Assembly (NCBI GenBank): GCA_011947345.1
Contig: JAAVTG010000538.1
Span: 62,001-126,000 of the forward strand
DNA from: Phytophthora quininea
Taxonomy: Eukaryota > Oomycota > Peronosporomycetes > Peronosporales > Peronosporaceae
Reading direction: 5' to 3'
DNA length: 64,000 bases
Shown here: positions 11,758 to 22,044 of the stretch, one piece after another
Position numbering within the stretch: position 1 is the first letter of the stretch
How the letters are laid out: every line of letters begins with the position of its first letter
Notes under the pieces: model-generated
Database searches by the model: none
Seen by the model: only the letters and a program-made list of their open reading frames with translations
What the model was told of the DNA's origin: nothing
Program-made: the position numbers and the translations under genes

Positions 11758-12263
11758 TGGAACGTCTTCTTCAGCAGAGCGACCTCCGCGTTCGAGCGAG
11801 CCATCACCACCGGGTAGATCCACTCCTCCGTCGTGCCCAGGCCCTTCGTCGCCTTCCGCAGAATCTCCGCCTCCACGTGCTCCAGCGGACTCGACAGCAT
11901 CTTCAACAGCACACCGTAGTCGCTCGTGCTCTTCACCCACGTCGTCAAGCTTTGCTTGTACAGGATACGGTAGCGCCACCAGATCAGGTAGCGCTCTTCA
12001 ACCGTCTTCGAGAGCAGCAGGGCTGCCAAAGCAGATTCGTCCGTCGCCGCACCCGTGCAGATGCGCTGGATGTCCTGTGCAGCCGCGTCGATCTCACCCG
12101 AGAACATCATCGACTCGCTGATGCTGCCCTCGTGCGCTTGGCGCATGTACAGGCTGTGCGTCGCGGCATTTCCCGCAGCTCCCAACACCGTCGACGCCTC
12201 TCCTTCACCGCCGCTCAAAGCAGCCGTAGTCGTAGCGCCTGACGCCGTCATGGCAGCAGGCAT
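11758..12263 (-). pseudogene. Annexin N-terminal fragment fused to ABCG remnant
   Basis: Starts at ATG 12263 and reads about 168 residues. After a Gly/Ala-rich leader it carries the first annexin repeat and the start of the second: DIQRICTGAATDESAL, then ILRKATKGLGTTEEW and a LLKKTFQEKYD segment. This is the KGLGT(D/T)E calcium-loop pattern of annexins. At 11757 the reading passes into ABCG sequence in the wrong frame, so no sensible fusion protein is made. Annexins bind membranes and calcium, and oomycete ones are cell-wall and membrane proteins. The abrupt seam inside a transposon indicates gene-fragment capture. Confidence 0.75.
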
Positions 12264-12479
12264 CGCTGCACCCAGCACGCTCGTTCTCCAGAGCGCCCTT
12301 TCATTACCTCTCCGGTTCTTGATATCAAAAATTTAGCATGAAGCTAGACAAGTACAGCTAACTATTGGTGGAAATTGCCAAGTTTCTACCAATACGAGAT
12401 CAGTCGTGTATTTTATGTATTGATATACCTCTCTTTAGAGAAGGACAAATAAATTCATTTCTGGGGATTCCTACCAAAA

Positions 12480-12604
12480 ATGAATATCGATCAGTCGAAA
12501 ATCGATCGGAATCGATCGGATTTTTGCCCACTCACAATCCGATCGATTCCGATTGGTCAAACGGGACAACCGATCAATCCGATTGGATCGATTTAACATC
12601 ACTA
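12480..12604. repeat. hAT right terminal and subterminal repeat
   Basis: Read inward from 12604 it gives TAGTGATGTTAAATCG and then TGATCGG, matching the left end (GATGTAAAAAATTAATCG... TGATCGG). It carries repeated CGATCGGAATCGATCGG words and the same GATCGATATT word that closes the left subterminal block. Confidence 0.7.
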
Positions 12605-14260
12605 GTTCCAGAACACATGAAGCAAATTGACGTGACTTTGCCTAGTGCAACTCGCATGCGGGCATCTTGTCTGGTCTTGAGTGGGGTCAAACAAGGAGAA
12701 GGTGTGGAGCTTCAGGCGGTGTGGAAGCTGCTCCCCATGGTCCAAGTCCAACAATTAGTCGTAGCCTTCGCCATTCTAGTGTCGCTAAACCCGCCGCAGC
12801 TGTCAGGCTCTGGTTTTCCTAGCGTTTTTGCCGTCTGTTGCGCCTCCGAGCACCACGTATCCGTGAAGTCGCTGTGATGCACGCTTTGTAGCGTCGTCGG
12901 GGCGGAGACCCGCGTCGGTTGCCTATCCACAGGGATACCTTGCGCGAAATGGCAGGATGTGGGTGAACATAGTGCACTCTGGCGTCTGAATTCATCGATG
13001 TTTGTACGAAGCTTGCGAGCTGCCGGTGGCCTCGTACCACGTTCGTGCATGCCATGACTGCCGACCCTCGCTTGATAACTGCCTGGGGAGGTGATCCCCT
13101 GATGACTTCTACCGTCACTGGTAAATCCGGAGGCGTGGTTATCAGACGGACATCATTTCCCTGATAAGTTCCTCTGTATAGTAGCCTGGGGAAGTTGGTG
13201 AGAAGGACGATCACTAGCACCTCATACTGAGTCATCACTACAGCAGTGCGTCTAGTGCGGGGGCATAAAGCCGTGAAAGTGATTCGTCCCTCCCCGTGAC
13301 ACCGCCAATGAATTACATCACGTAGGCGATGTCCCAGAGAACTGAGGGCCGCGAATTCAGCAGGATTGGTGATTTTGCCCGTGATGCCATTATAAACCCG
13401 CATGTCCGCCATGAACATGTAAGGGAGCCATTCCAAGCACTGCTGTCCAAGCACATCCTGCTCTGCCTTCAGAAACATTCTGCACGTTGAGCCATGCATG
13501 CCGATCCCGTCCGCTTATAGGCGAGGGCCGTTCCATTTGAGACTGAGCCCCTTAAAATTCATCGCTACTTGAAACAATGTGGCCGCCATGCTGTCTCGGT
13601 AGGGAACTTCAGTGTCGTGGCCAACCTCAGTTAAAATCATGCGCCCTGTAGCCCACATAGTTTTGCGCCGTATGAATCCGAAGGCAGTAGCCTTGCCTGC
13701 GTTCGTGGTCAAGAATACCGCCGTTGCAGCCTGCCCAGAACCACTCCCCATCAGCATGTCCCCGACTAAAAACTGCATGGGCGTACCGGAGGCCCACTTT
13801 GCAACGGTAGCAGCCGCCATGGCCATTAATTCCACGCGCAGGTCCGGAACTGCTAGCCCTCCTTCCGTCTACGGTAAATCTGCTAGGTCCGCATCCAGCC
13901 ATGCTCTCGTGCCCGATATTTCTGTGCTGAAACAAGCATGCCACACATAATTCTTGATCCGCTTCGACACCATGTTCATTGTGCTGGTGGTTGGCCACGC
14001 ATGTTGTCCCACAAAAGTGAGTTTAGGAACTATGACCACCGCAGCAATCATGCAACGTTGAGCCACAGTTGTCGTCTTTTGGGACGCCATTCGGAGCCTG
14101 GTCTCTAGTTGCCGCACCGCCACTGTCCACGTACTGTCCGAGTCCGGTCTGTTGCCCACCTGAATCCCAAGATATCGACCTTTACTATCTGCCTCCTGCC
14201 AGGCCAGTGAGGCAGGGAACTGTTGTTTTCTGGAAGTGAATGGCGTTCCTCAGTTATTTT
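12605..14260 (-). pseudogene. LINE B ORF2, RT thumb and downstream region
   Basis: Minus-strand continuation of LINE B. It contains LGIQVGNRPDSDSTW-type residues (frames at 14170-14110), RQLETRLRMASQKTTTVAQR, then IVPKLTFVGQHAWPT (14040-13970). This is the stretch after the RT catalytic domain in L1-like oomycete LINEs. Further reading frames at 13835-13515 and 13499-12819 continue towards the RNase H found at 6080-5456 beyond the hAT element. The 5' end near 14260 is a 5' truncation typical of LINE insertion, about 100 bp from the effector pseudogene. Confidence 0.7.
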
Positions 14261-14368
14261 AGAGCAGTGCTGCGCCGGGTGTGTCGAAGAGATTTTGCGT
14301 GTGATGACCACAGGCAAAAGTCGGGCCGAGCTTCTGAAACCTCCCCCCGCCTATCGGTTCTGGCAAAG

Positions 14369-14939
14369 CTACATGACGTTTCTGGCAGAATAATTGAAGA
14401 CGCTCGAAAGCCTATCTTCGATGAGAAGCAATAGGTCGTTCGGCCCCTTGTAGAGTTCCGTAAGCTTGGGGTCCTTCATCATGGCGACCAGCAGAAGCGG
14501 GATTCGTCCTCGGGTAATTTCTTCGTCGTGGCCCTGAAATGGTGCTGTCCGAGGCAGCCAAGTTGTCTTGGGCTTTGGCCGCAGTGTACTTGAGCATGTA
14601 CTTGAACCACGACAGCATCGTCTTCTCGTCGAGCTGTACCCTCCCCCTAAAGTCTCCAGCTTGTCGAGCACCGTTTGTGGAGTGGCTCTCGTGGGTCAAG
14701 GTTGAGCCACGCCTTGTATTTCAGCTTCAAAACAAAAGCGTGAAGACCTTCAAAACCTGTCCGCTCGTCATTGTTAGCGATGGCAACAGATTCAAAGATG
14801 CTCGGCGCCTCAAAACGTTGTTTGGGATGCTCTCGCCTGCCTTGCTTGGGACGGACAGCGCCGCCGATGTGATTGCGACGAGAACGGCAAGTTGCCACCG
14901 AAACGGGCTCCAGTTGACACATCGGCGCTTAGTGGTGAG
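14369..14939 (-). pseudogene. RxLR-dEER-type effector pseudogene
   Basis: Minus strand. At the 5' end one frame encodes a good secretion signal core (LAVLVAITSAALS, about 14900-14860) followed some 12 residues later by VLRRR, a degenerate RxLR position. In the neighbouring frame lie NNDERT (dEER-like) and the helical segment LKLKYKAWLNLD. In the third frame lie WFKYMLKYTAAK and, near the end, MMKDPKLTELYK, the Trp/Tyr-containing repeats of the WY fold. The stop is at 14369. There is no in-frame ATG before the signal segment (a TAA lies just upstream) and there are at least three frame changes. Intact family members are secreted and delivered into plant cells. This one is dead. Confidence 0.65.
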
Positions 14940-15917
14940 TTACAAAGTTAGTGATCGATCGGCAAAAGCCAGTAAGAGAGACTGTCACATGAGATGATCC
15001 GACTAAGCATAAACTTGACAATTCACATCCCGAATCCTTCTCGCAATCCTGTCCTTCTGCACGACCCCAGCCGCATGACAGCATGATCTACCTCTCACGC
15101 TGCAAATCGTCGAATGAGGGACGATCGACCGCGGCGAATCCAGCGCGCGCGCCTGCCCGCCATTTTGCCTGAAAAGTTCCTGCTGTGCATCGCTGCTCTC
15201 TGGGTGCCGACTTGACACTTGCTGAGGAAAGAGGACACAGTGGATCTTGAAGAAGCCTCTGTGGTGATATGGTGCACGCTAGCTACAAACCGGTACTAGC
15301 CAATACCGGTATTCAGTGTGACTTTTATTTTTGTATGGGCGCAACAACAGGAGCCATAGTGGAATGAAGTGAAAAAGTCAAAACCGGTATTTTTCGAGGA
15401 TGACATACGGTACTACGCCCAAACGCGACAGTTCTACACTTCGTTACGAACTGCGAATAACGTAATGCACTTGAGGCCCTTGAGAGGCGCCTTGACAACC
15501 GGAGCGCAGCGCAGGTCTGTCAGGGACGGCGCGCGTAGGCCGGATGCATACCGCTACGTAGTAGGTTCTATTTAATCCGCGCGGGAGCCTTGCCCGCCAC
15601 GAGTGAAGCGAAGTAGGCGGTGAAAACGCCTCGCAACCCAGGAGCGTAGCGATGGGGGTCTCCTGGTTTGACGCAATGGGCGTTGAAAACAGTAGAAAGT
15701 ATGATTTGACTTCATATGGAGACATGCGATCATTTGGAGCCTCGCGAGGAGGCATTACTTATGTATAGTCTTGTTGTTTTCTTCATCGCTCGACGAAGCA
15801 GCTGGGTAGTGCTGGTCTGACGAGGTGGTGTGTGCGTGCTAGCAGCTCACCGCGGCAGCGCGTCGGAGGCGCAGGTGGTGACATCATGCACTCGGGGCGG
15901 TAAGGAGTGCAGCAGGT
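14940..15917. other. Non-coding stretch with ACCGGTAT words
   Basis: No gene recognised. Around 15285-15400 the word ACCGGTA/TACCGGT occurs several times in both orientations, as in the ends of the small MITE at 38.5 and 62.9 kb, so an unrelated or decayed MITE-like element may lie here. The rest (15420-15900) shows no coding or repeat signal that I can support. Confidence 0.35.
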
Positions 15918-15939
15918 TTGCGAGCGGGTATGATGCTCA

Positions 15940-16560
15940 TACGTTCTTTGTTGCTGCTGCTAGATATGAAGAAGGTAGCGCGGAAACGAGCACACGCAGA
16001 TGACTCAAGCGATGAGGACGATTTGCTGAAACATCTAGATGTTGCTTACAAGAGGGAGCAGAACAACGCAAGAAAACGCCGTTCGCGGCAACACCAATAC
16101 TTGCTCCGGCAAGAAGCACATAGCAAACCGCTTCTGGAGACAGAGCCAGCGATCAATAAAGAGAGAGACCGTTGATCGGGCCCTCCATGAACAATTGGGC
16201 GCTGAAGGTGTGTCCGACAGCTCTCGTGGCTACGTGAAACGTAAGCTATCGTTTTGACCAATTCAGATGTGGTTTACTCATACGTTCGTTGTTGCCGCTA
16301 AGTAGATACGGATAGTGGATCACAGACGCGAGCGCACTCAGATGGCCCGCGCGATGAGGACGATTTGCTGAAGCATCTCACTGCTGCTCACAAGAGGGAG
16401 CAGAGCAAAGCAAAAGACAGCATGGATGAAACGCCAATACTTGGCGATCCGCCAAGAAGCTGACAAGCCGTTCCTGAAGCCAATAGAAAGTGAAGAGCAA
16501 GATCGTTGCATGAACTCCCTTCGTGAATAATTGGGCGCGGAAGGTCTGGACGAAAGCACG
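15940..16560 (+). repeat. Tandem duplication of the Helitron 5' coding end
   Basis: Two diverged copies about 342 bp apart: each has CATACGTTC(T/G)TTGTTG, then GATGAGGACGATTTGCTGAA (16011 and 16353), then AAGAGGGAGCAGA. Both encode a DSSDEDDLLKHL-type acidic leader followed by a Lys/Arg-rich segment. The second copy leads on into the Helitron protein at 16531, and the first ends in a stop. Confidence 0.7.
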
Positions 16561-17235
16561 TGTGGAGTGTATGATAGCTGGGTTCTAGCCCGTGAAATTG
16601 TTCGAGTTGAAGGTTCCGACTGGAGGTTTATGGATAAGTTGCGGGCGATTCTGGGCGTTGCTGGCGACGATCTACCTCGGCTTCTTGTGAATCAGTACTG
16701 TGCGCCTCCCCACATTGATGGATTGGAGAACGTACTGGTTTCTCCTCGCGGTATTCATTGTTGTGTTGATGACCATGGGTGCCCAAGTGCATGGATGGGT
16801 ATTTGCAATAAATGCATGAGATTCATTAACCGCAGAATGATTCCCAAGTTTGCTATAGCCAATGGCTTTTACATGGGGTATTTGCCGGAGCGTTTGAAGG
16901 GACTTACACTCCCCGAGCGGTTTATCACGCAGCTCTCTAGTATAGCAGCTGTTACGCGGGTTATGCGTGGTGGACGTCATCGCTGTATTCGATCACATTG
17001 TCTCGCGTTTGACTGCACTCCTGGAGCCCCAATTTCACTACTACCACGCTCAATTGACAAGGTGACCTCCTATCGAGTCGTTCTCGTGGGAGATTTCACA
17101 GAAGGTCAACTGGCAAAAGTGAAAAAGATGCATCGAATCCGAAATAAGATGACGAAAGGTGTATTCGAGTTTTATAAGGCCTACAGCCACTTGTATGATC
17201 CTGTTTTGCCTTGCGAGGATGTTCTGAACGCGTAG
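16531..17235 (+). pseudogene. Helitron N-terminal region (pre-Rep domain)
   Basis: A 234-residue open stretch with paired cysteines (CCVDDHGC, then CNKCMRFINRRMIPKFAIANG) followed by MGYLPERLKGLTLPERF, the segment found ahead of Rep in large Helitron proteins (DUF6570-like). No catalytic motifs of its own. It ends with a stop at 17235 and the frame is broken before Rep resumes at 17598. Probably binds single-stranded transposon ends or structures the large Rep-Hel protein. Confidence 0.65.
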
Positions 17236-17597
17236 TATTCTGACGATACTGTGGGCCAACAGTTTATTGAACGTGTTTGAGATGACGGAGAGTATTTCAG
17301 CGATGGCATATAAACGAAGCAAGAATCTGTTCGTGGCCAGTCGGACTTGTTTCAAGTAGATGGAGACGATGAAGACGCCGTTCTGGAGCGACGAGTGGGA
17401 TTAACGGATGATCTGTCGCCTGTGCTGGCCTCTGAGCACCCTTACGTTGCTGATCTGGGGGAGAACGCTGCATAAGAGAGGTCTTTCATGGTTAGGCGGT
17501 CGAGCAAGTTTTCTGGCACTATTAATGGAGCTCTACTAGCGAGAATGTTTCCTCATCTTTCCCTTTCGGTCGCGACCATCCAGGTGAATCCAGAAAA

Positions 17598-18801
17598 GTG
17601 GCTGTATCTGTGAAAGAATGCATTAAGCACTATATCAATCTGAGTGGACGTCAATTTGCTGGAGATGAGTTGTTCACGTTGGTTGCGTTTGATCAATTGT
17701 CACTGCAAAACATGTACATTCAAAACTCAGTGCGCTGCAAACGTTTTCCGCTTTTGTACGAGGGTTACGACACTATTGCAGTTGACCAACTTGGCCAGGC
17801 GCTACTAGCTAATGAGCGACGCCGGCAAGGGTTCACGCCGCGGGGTAACGCATTCGACGCGACTGCGAATCGGTTTATCAAGACCGTTGAGCTTGCATCG
17901 GCCCCAGTGTGAGGAAGCAATGCTGAGCGCTCTGGCTGCAGACAGAACGCCTTTGCATTCCAAGCACGGTTTGGACAGCCTGCTTTGTTTGTGACACTGA
18001 CACCAAACGCAAATAACTATTTCGCGATGGCCCAATACACTGGAATCGGAACGGTGGAAACGCTGTTTGATGTGTTGGAGTCTAGAATGCCTAGTAAAGC
18101 TGAACTTCGTGAAGCAACGCTAGGAAATGATGCTGCGTCTGCACGGTTATTCATGCGGCAAGTGGATGCGTTTATCAAAGTCTGCTTAGGCATTGATCCA
18201 GCCACTAAGAAGCCACTGCAGCATCGCGGCTTGTTTGGCTACGTGGAGGCGTACTTCGCCATGGTCGAAACACAAGGGCGTGGAGCACTCCACGTTAATT
18301 TTTTGCTATGGCTGAAGGATTGCCGACCCAATTCTACCGCTATGGAAGAAATCCAACGCAGCAACGAAGCAGAAGGGAAGTCAGTCGAGGGGTATGTTTC
18401 TTCTATAGTGCGTAACGAGCTTCCATTACAGTTGGATCGACAACGGTGTTCGAGTTGCAGTGCTCCAATTTCGTACACAGCGGCATTGCCGATACCTGAA
18501 AGCGCACGAAAGGACCCAAAGACAGGGCTCTACAGTGCAGAAGCAAAGGTGCTGTCACGGAGCCCCCACTTCTGCAATGCAAAATCTGTAGCATCAAGTG
18601 CAGTTCGCAGCACTTATTACGAAGCGTGCTGCTTCAACATCGACCAATGCACTGGCCGCTCTGGAGCCGTTCGCTTTCCTCCACTGAACTAGCAAAGCAG
18701 GCCGCACGAGAATCGCGGTGTCGGGGTACGTTACAACAGGCAATCCACAAAGTAGTGAAACGCGAAATTATACAAGCTAGTATGGCCTCCGAGCGGGATT
18801 T
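17598..18801 (+). pseudogene. Helitron Rep domain, N-terminal half
   Basis: Two frames (17598-17912 and 17985-18692). It includes LFVTLTPNANNYF-type start of the replication initiator fold (17985) and FGYVEAYFAMVETQGRGALH then VNFLLWL near 18240-18310. This is the HUH site of Rep, but the second His reads as Asn (GALHVN), so metal binding should be impaired. The coding sequence is cut at 18805 by the LTR element, and the catalytic Tyr region was on the far side. Stops between 17235 and 17598 also break it. Confidence 0.75.
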
Positions 18802-18805
18802 AAAG

Positions 18806-19677
18806 TGTGGTGAAGCGGTTTTCCGGAAATGCGGTCGATATGGGAGCCCAGCATGCCGGATCCAGACTCAGATCCCCGGATCAGACATGGATACATCGCG
18901 GAAGCAATGGATCCAGACGTGGGCAGCCCAGATCTGCAACCAAGGCCGTTCCAGGCGTGGATCTGGCACACCAGAGGACTGATCAAGCGACAACATCCAG
19001 CGGCAGGTATAGAAATGGTGCAGGTGATAGGTTTTGGGATGGGATCTCCAATGGATCCACTCATAATTTGCTTAATACAGAGTCGAATTTGCCTTGTACA
19101 CCACAAGTGCCCTCCTTAGCGCATAAGACCACGGGATCTACATTGGCCCAGTCCAGCTACGTCGGGATCACCGCGGATCAAGCAGCGCTCGGGTGATCTG
19201 GATAATATATTGGCCAGATCCACTCGCAGTCTAGATCCACAAGTACCAAGTGCGGATCCAAGGTCTACTGGAGTTACTACTTGGCCAGGACGACCGATCG
19301 ACCCTCAACCCCCAAGATCACGCTATTGGAAGCGCTCAAGTACGGAAAAGGAAGACCACACACCCTCAAGGCAACCCTCCACCTGGATCCAAGATCCAGG
19401 CCCCAGATCCAAGTAGATCCAAGCGATTACTGGTCTGGCAAATATTCAAGGACGCAGAGTGAAGATTCCCGCGCTGCTCCTGACCTCCCACGTCCCGCCA
19501 AGACGTTCGATCTTGACAGATCAAGCATCCTCGAAGCACCTGAAGAGCAGATCCATGCCGCCGACGGGTACACAAGGTGAGCACACTTCAGCATCCCCAC
19601 GGATATCGGAGTACCCCTCCGTTAGTCGGTGTCTGGGCGCAGTGGAAGCGGATTTTGATAAATCCCGCTACACCACA
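18806..19677 (+). repeat. 5' LTR of the GATC-rich element
   Basis: 872 bp. It matches the 3' LTR with no substitution that I could find, only two 1-nt indels (near 19368 and 19615). Contains many GGATCC and AGATCC words, for example nine GATC in 19201-19440. Confidence 0.9.
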
Positions 19678-20121
19678 ATGGTGCGCGTGCCGGATCTTTG
19701 GGTGACTCGGGATTTCACCGTGAGTCCCCAGAAGATGCAAAGATCAAGGTAGAACCGGGAGATCAAGCGTCATCGGAGCATGGATCGACGACGACGACGC
19801 TGAATCAAGCAAGATCCACGGATCAACAGAGCCCTGGGAGGAGTTCTGTTGACGGAAACGAGGCAGGTCCAAACCTGGATCTGGAAGAAAAACCTCAAGT
19901 TCCTCCCCAGGTCCCTTCAGGGACCCCGCGGATCTCGATACGCATCGAGATCCGCTGAGTGAAGCCGGTAAGGTTAAACCTGACCCGACTACACTCACAA
20001 ACCAACCAACGTCCAGATCCACCGTGAAAAGAAGAAGATCAAGTCGACACGCAAGAAACTGAAGGCTCCGGAGTCGGAGACCGAAGATCGAGGTGGATCA
20101 ACCGGGATCTGGACGGAAGAC

Positions 20122-21982
20122 TTGCTGGAAAGAGCGTATCACCAGAAGGAGTTGAATAAATTCCTGCTGCTGGATCCAGTCATGCAGATCATTCAACCGA
20201 AGCAGATCGGGGCTCTAAAAGGTCCCGTGACCGCTCCTCAAGTCGTATCCAACAAGCTGGCGATGGCAAAGGGCCTCCTCCAACTGCTGAAGGAAGCGGA
20301 TCTAACGGCGGGATACTTCGATGCCGACGATCTGTTCGATCAAGATCTAATAGTGATCCAACAGTCAACGTTAGATCTGTTCGACAGACTGAAGATCCTG
20401 GTCGGAGAGAGCCACCCGAAGACGGATCCGACCAGTTCTCTGCGGATCGACGCGCCGGAATATCGCACTTCGTCTTCAGACTATGCATCAGCGACGTCTG
20501 AGATGGGATCCGGCAGTTCGATCCCACCACGACGTATGTCACTCGGCCCGTCGGGTGCAGCGTCATTGGCTGCTCAGGCTAAAGTCCTACAGCATGATCA
20601 ACAAGGATCAAGCGTCGTAAAGACAGAAACTCGGACGGATCGCAACCCCATTAGGCTGGATCCAACTGGATCCACTAGTGGTTTGGAGACATACTTCCAA
20701 GCCGCCATGCGTCGATTCCTCCTAGAGCAACAAGCCGCAGTGACACCAAAAGTGATTATGTCCAAGGTAGATCCCGGGTCACGGGACGTGGAGATGGAAT
20801 CCGTTGATTCAAACAGCGGTGGAGAATACGATCCAGATGACTTGGACCTACCAGGAATGGCTCCAGCGGCTGTAGCCATCACGACGACCGGATCCGGGAC
20901 ACCCGTGATGCAGAGAGAGGATCTCCGCGATCTCGGACCTCAAGGAGTTCACAGGCAAAGATCAAGACGATGATCGAGCATCGGCGTGGATCCGCAAAGT
21001 TAGATCCGCCCTACAGCGGGATCAAGCACCAGATGAAGAGAAATGTCTGGTTCTAGGCAACTTGCTGACTGGATCCGCTAGGAACTGGTATCGCCAACTA
21101 GGTAGAACCACCCGGAACAACTGGAGTAATCTACTTCGAAGTTTCCAGGTTCGATACTGTGGATGGGGATCTCGGTAGCGAGGCAATATTATCGCGCCCG
21201 TAAAAAGGAAGATGAATCGCCTCTGGAATACTTGGATCGCCTCAACGTAGCAGGTATGCGTGCAAAACTGAAGATCAAGGACGGATCAGCAAAGGATCGC
21301 AAGGAACATGTAGATCATTTCATTGAAACACTGGAAGATCCAGATCTCGCAGATCAATTAACTTTACTACGCCTAACCGATGCTGAAGGTCTGGAAGATG
21401 TGCTTCGCGCGCGGGACAGATCCAAGAGACATCAGAAGAAGTCCACTGATGGATCGAGCAAGCAACGCCCAGCATCCTCACTAGCGGCTCCGGCCAAGAG
21501 AGCAGTTAGATCAGTGCAGATCCAAAACTATGATTCGGAGTCGGGATCTGGATCCGATGGATCTGACTGCGAAGGAGATCTACGCCGAATTTATTTGGCC
21601 GCCAAGGGACCGAGCGAAGTCACTAGTGGTGGATCTATCCCTGACACCACGCTGGAACCCCGATCCAACCGGATCCAGATTCGCAAAGGCGAAAAACCCT
21701 GGATCTCCTAAGAAGGACAAGGGAGCAGATCGTTACCGGTGTTCGCACTGTGGATCCGTGAAGCATTCGGATCTAGGATGTTGGAGGCGTTTAACGTGCC
21801 AGAAGTGTGGCAAGAAGGGTCATCCATCGGATCGCTGCCTGTTTATATGCCGAGGATGCGGGGAGCTACACGATGTTGGATCCTGCCCCATGGAGGAGTT
21901 TTACAACCAGATCCGCCAGTGGTACAACCCAACTAAACATGCAGGCATATTGCCCGCCGCTGCTGAGAAGATGTTAAACTAG
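20122..21982 (+). CDS. Gag of the GATC-rich element, three CCHC knuckles
   Basis: Begins near 20122 (MLERAYHQKELNKF) with a Ser/Pro-rich N-terminal third. A frame change near 20925 leads to a retrotransposon capsid domain: AWIRKVRSAL, GNLLTGSARNWYRQL and SPLEYLDRLNVAGMRAKL (21000-21260). Another change near 21715 opens the nucleocapsid with CSHCGSVKHSDLGC, CQKCGKKGHPSDRC and CRGCGELHDVGSC (21735-21890), all C-x2-C-x4-H-x4-C or close to it. Stop at 21982. Frame changes in an element with near-identical LTRs may be consensus errors or programmed shifts. Role: RNA packaging in virus-like particles. Confidence 0.8.
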
Positions 21983-22044
21983 GACGCTCGCCAGATTGGA
22001 ATCTGGTACGAGCCGAGCGTTCTAAGTATTGCATCTATGCGTTT

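Larger units (their letters stand above)
6081..12604 (+). mobile_element. hAT DNA transposon with captured gene cargo
   Basis: About 6.5 kb flanked by related inverted ends: AGGGATGTAAAA on the left, and TAGTGATGTTAAA on the right when read inward. Both are followed by subterminal DNA rich in GATCGAT. A hAT transposase lies just inside the left end on the plus strand. The remaining 4 kb carries minus-strand fragments of an ABCG transporter, an annexin and a Fanzor-like protein. It splits LINE B, which fixes the borders well. I could not confirm an 8-bp target duplication: flanks agree at about 4 of 8 positions. Confidence 0.75.

Noticed and set aside
11576..12242. Long plus-strand open frames rich in Arg/Ser/Pro opposite the ABCG and annexin fragments
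   Set aside because: They are antisense shadows of GC-rich coding sequence with no recognisable motifs.
6081..12604. 8-bp target duplication of the hAT element
   Set aside because: The flanks agree at only about half of the positions for any border choice, so I do not claim one.
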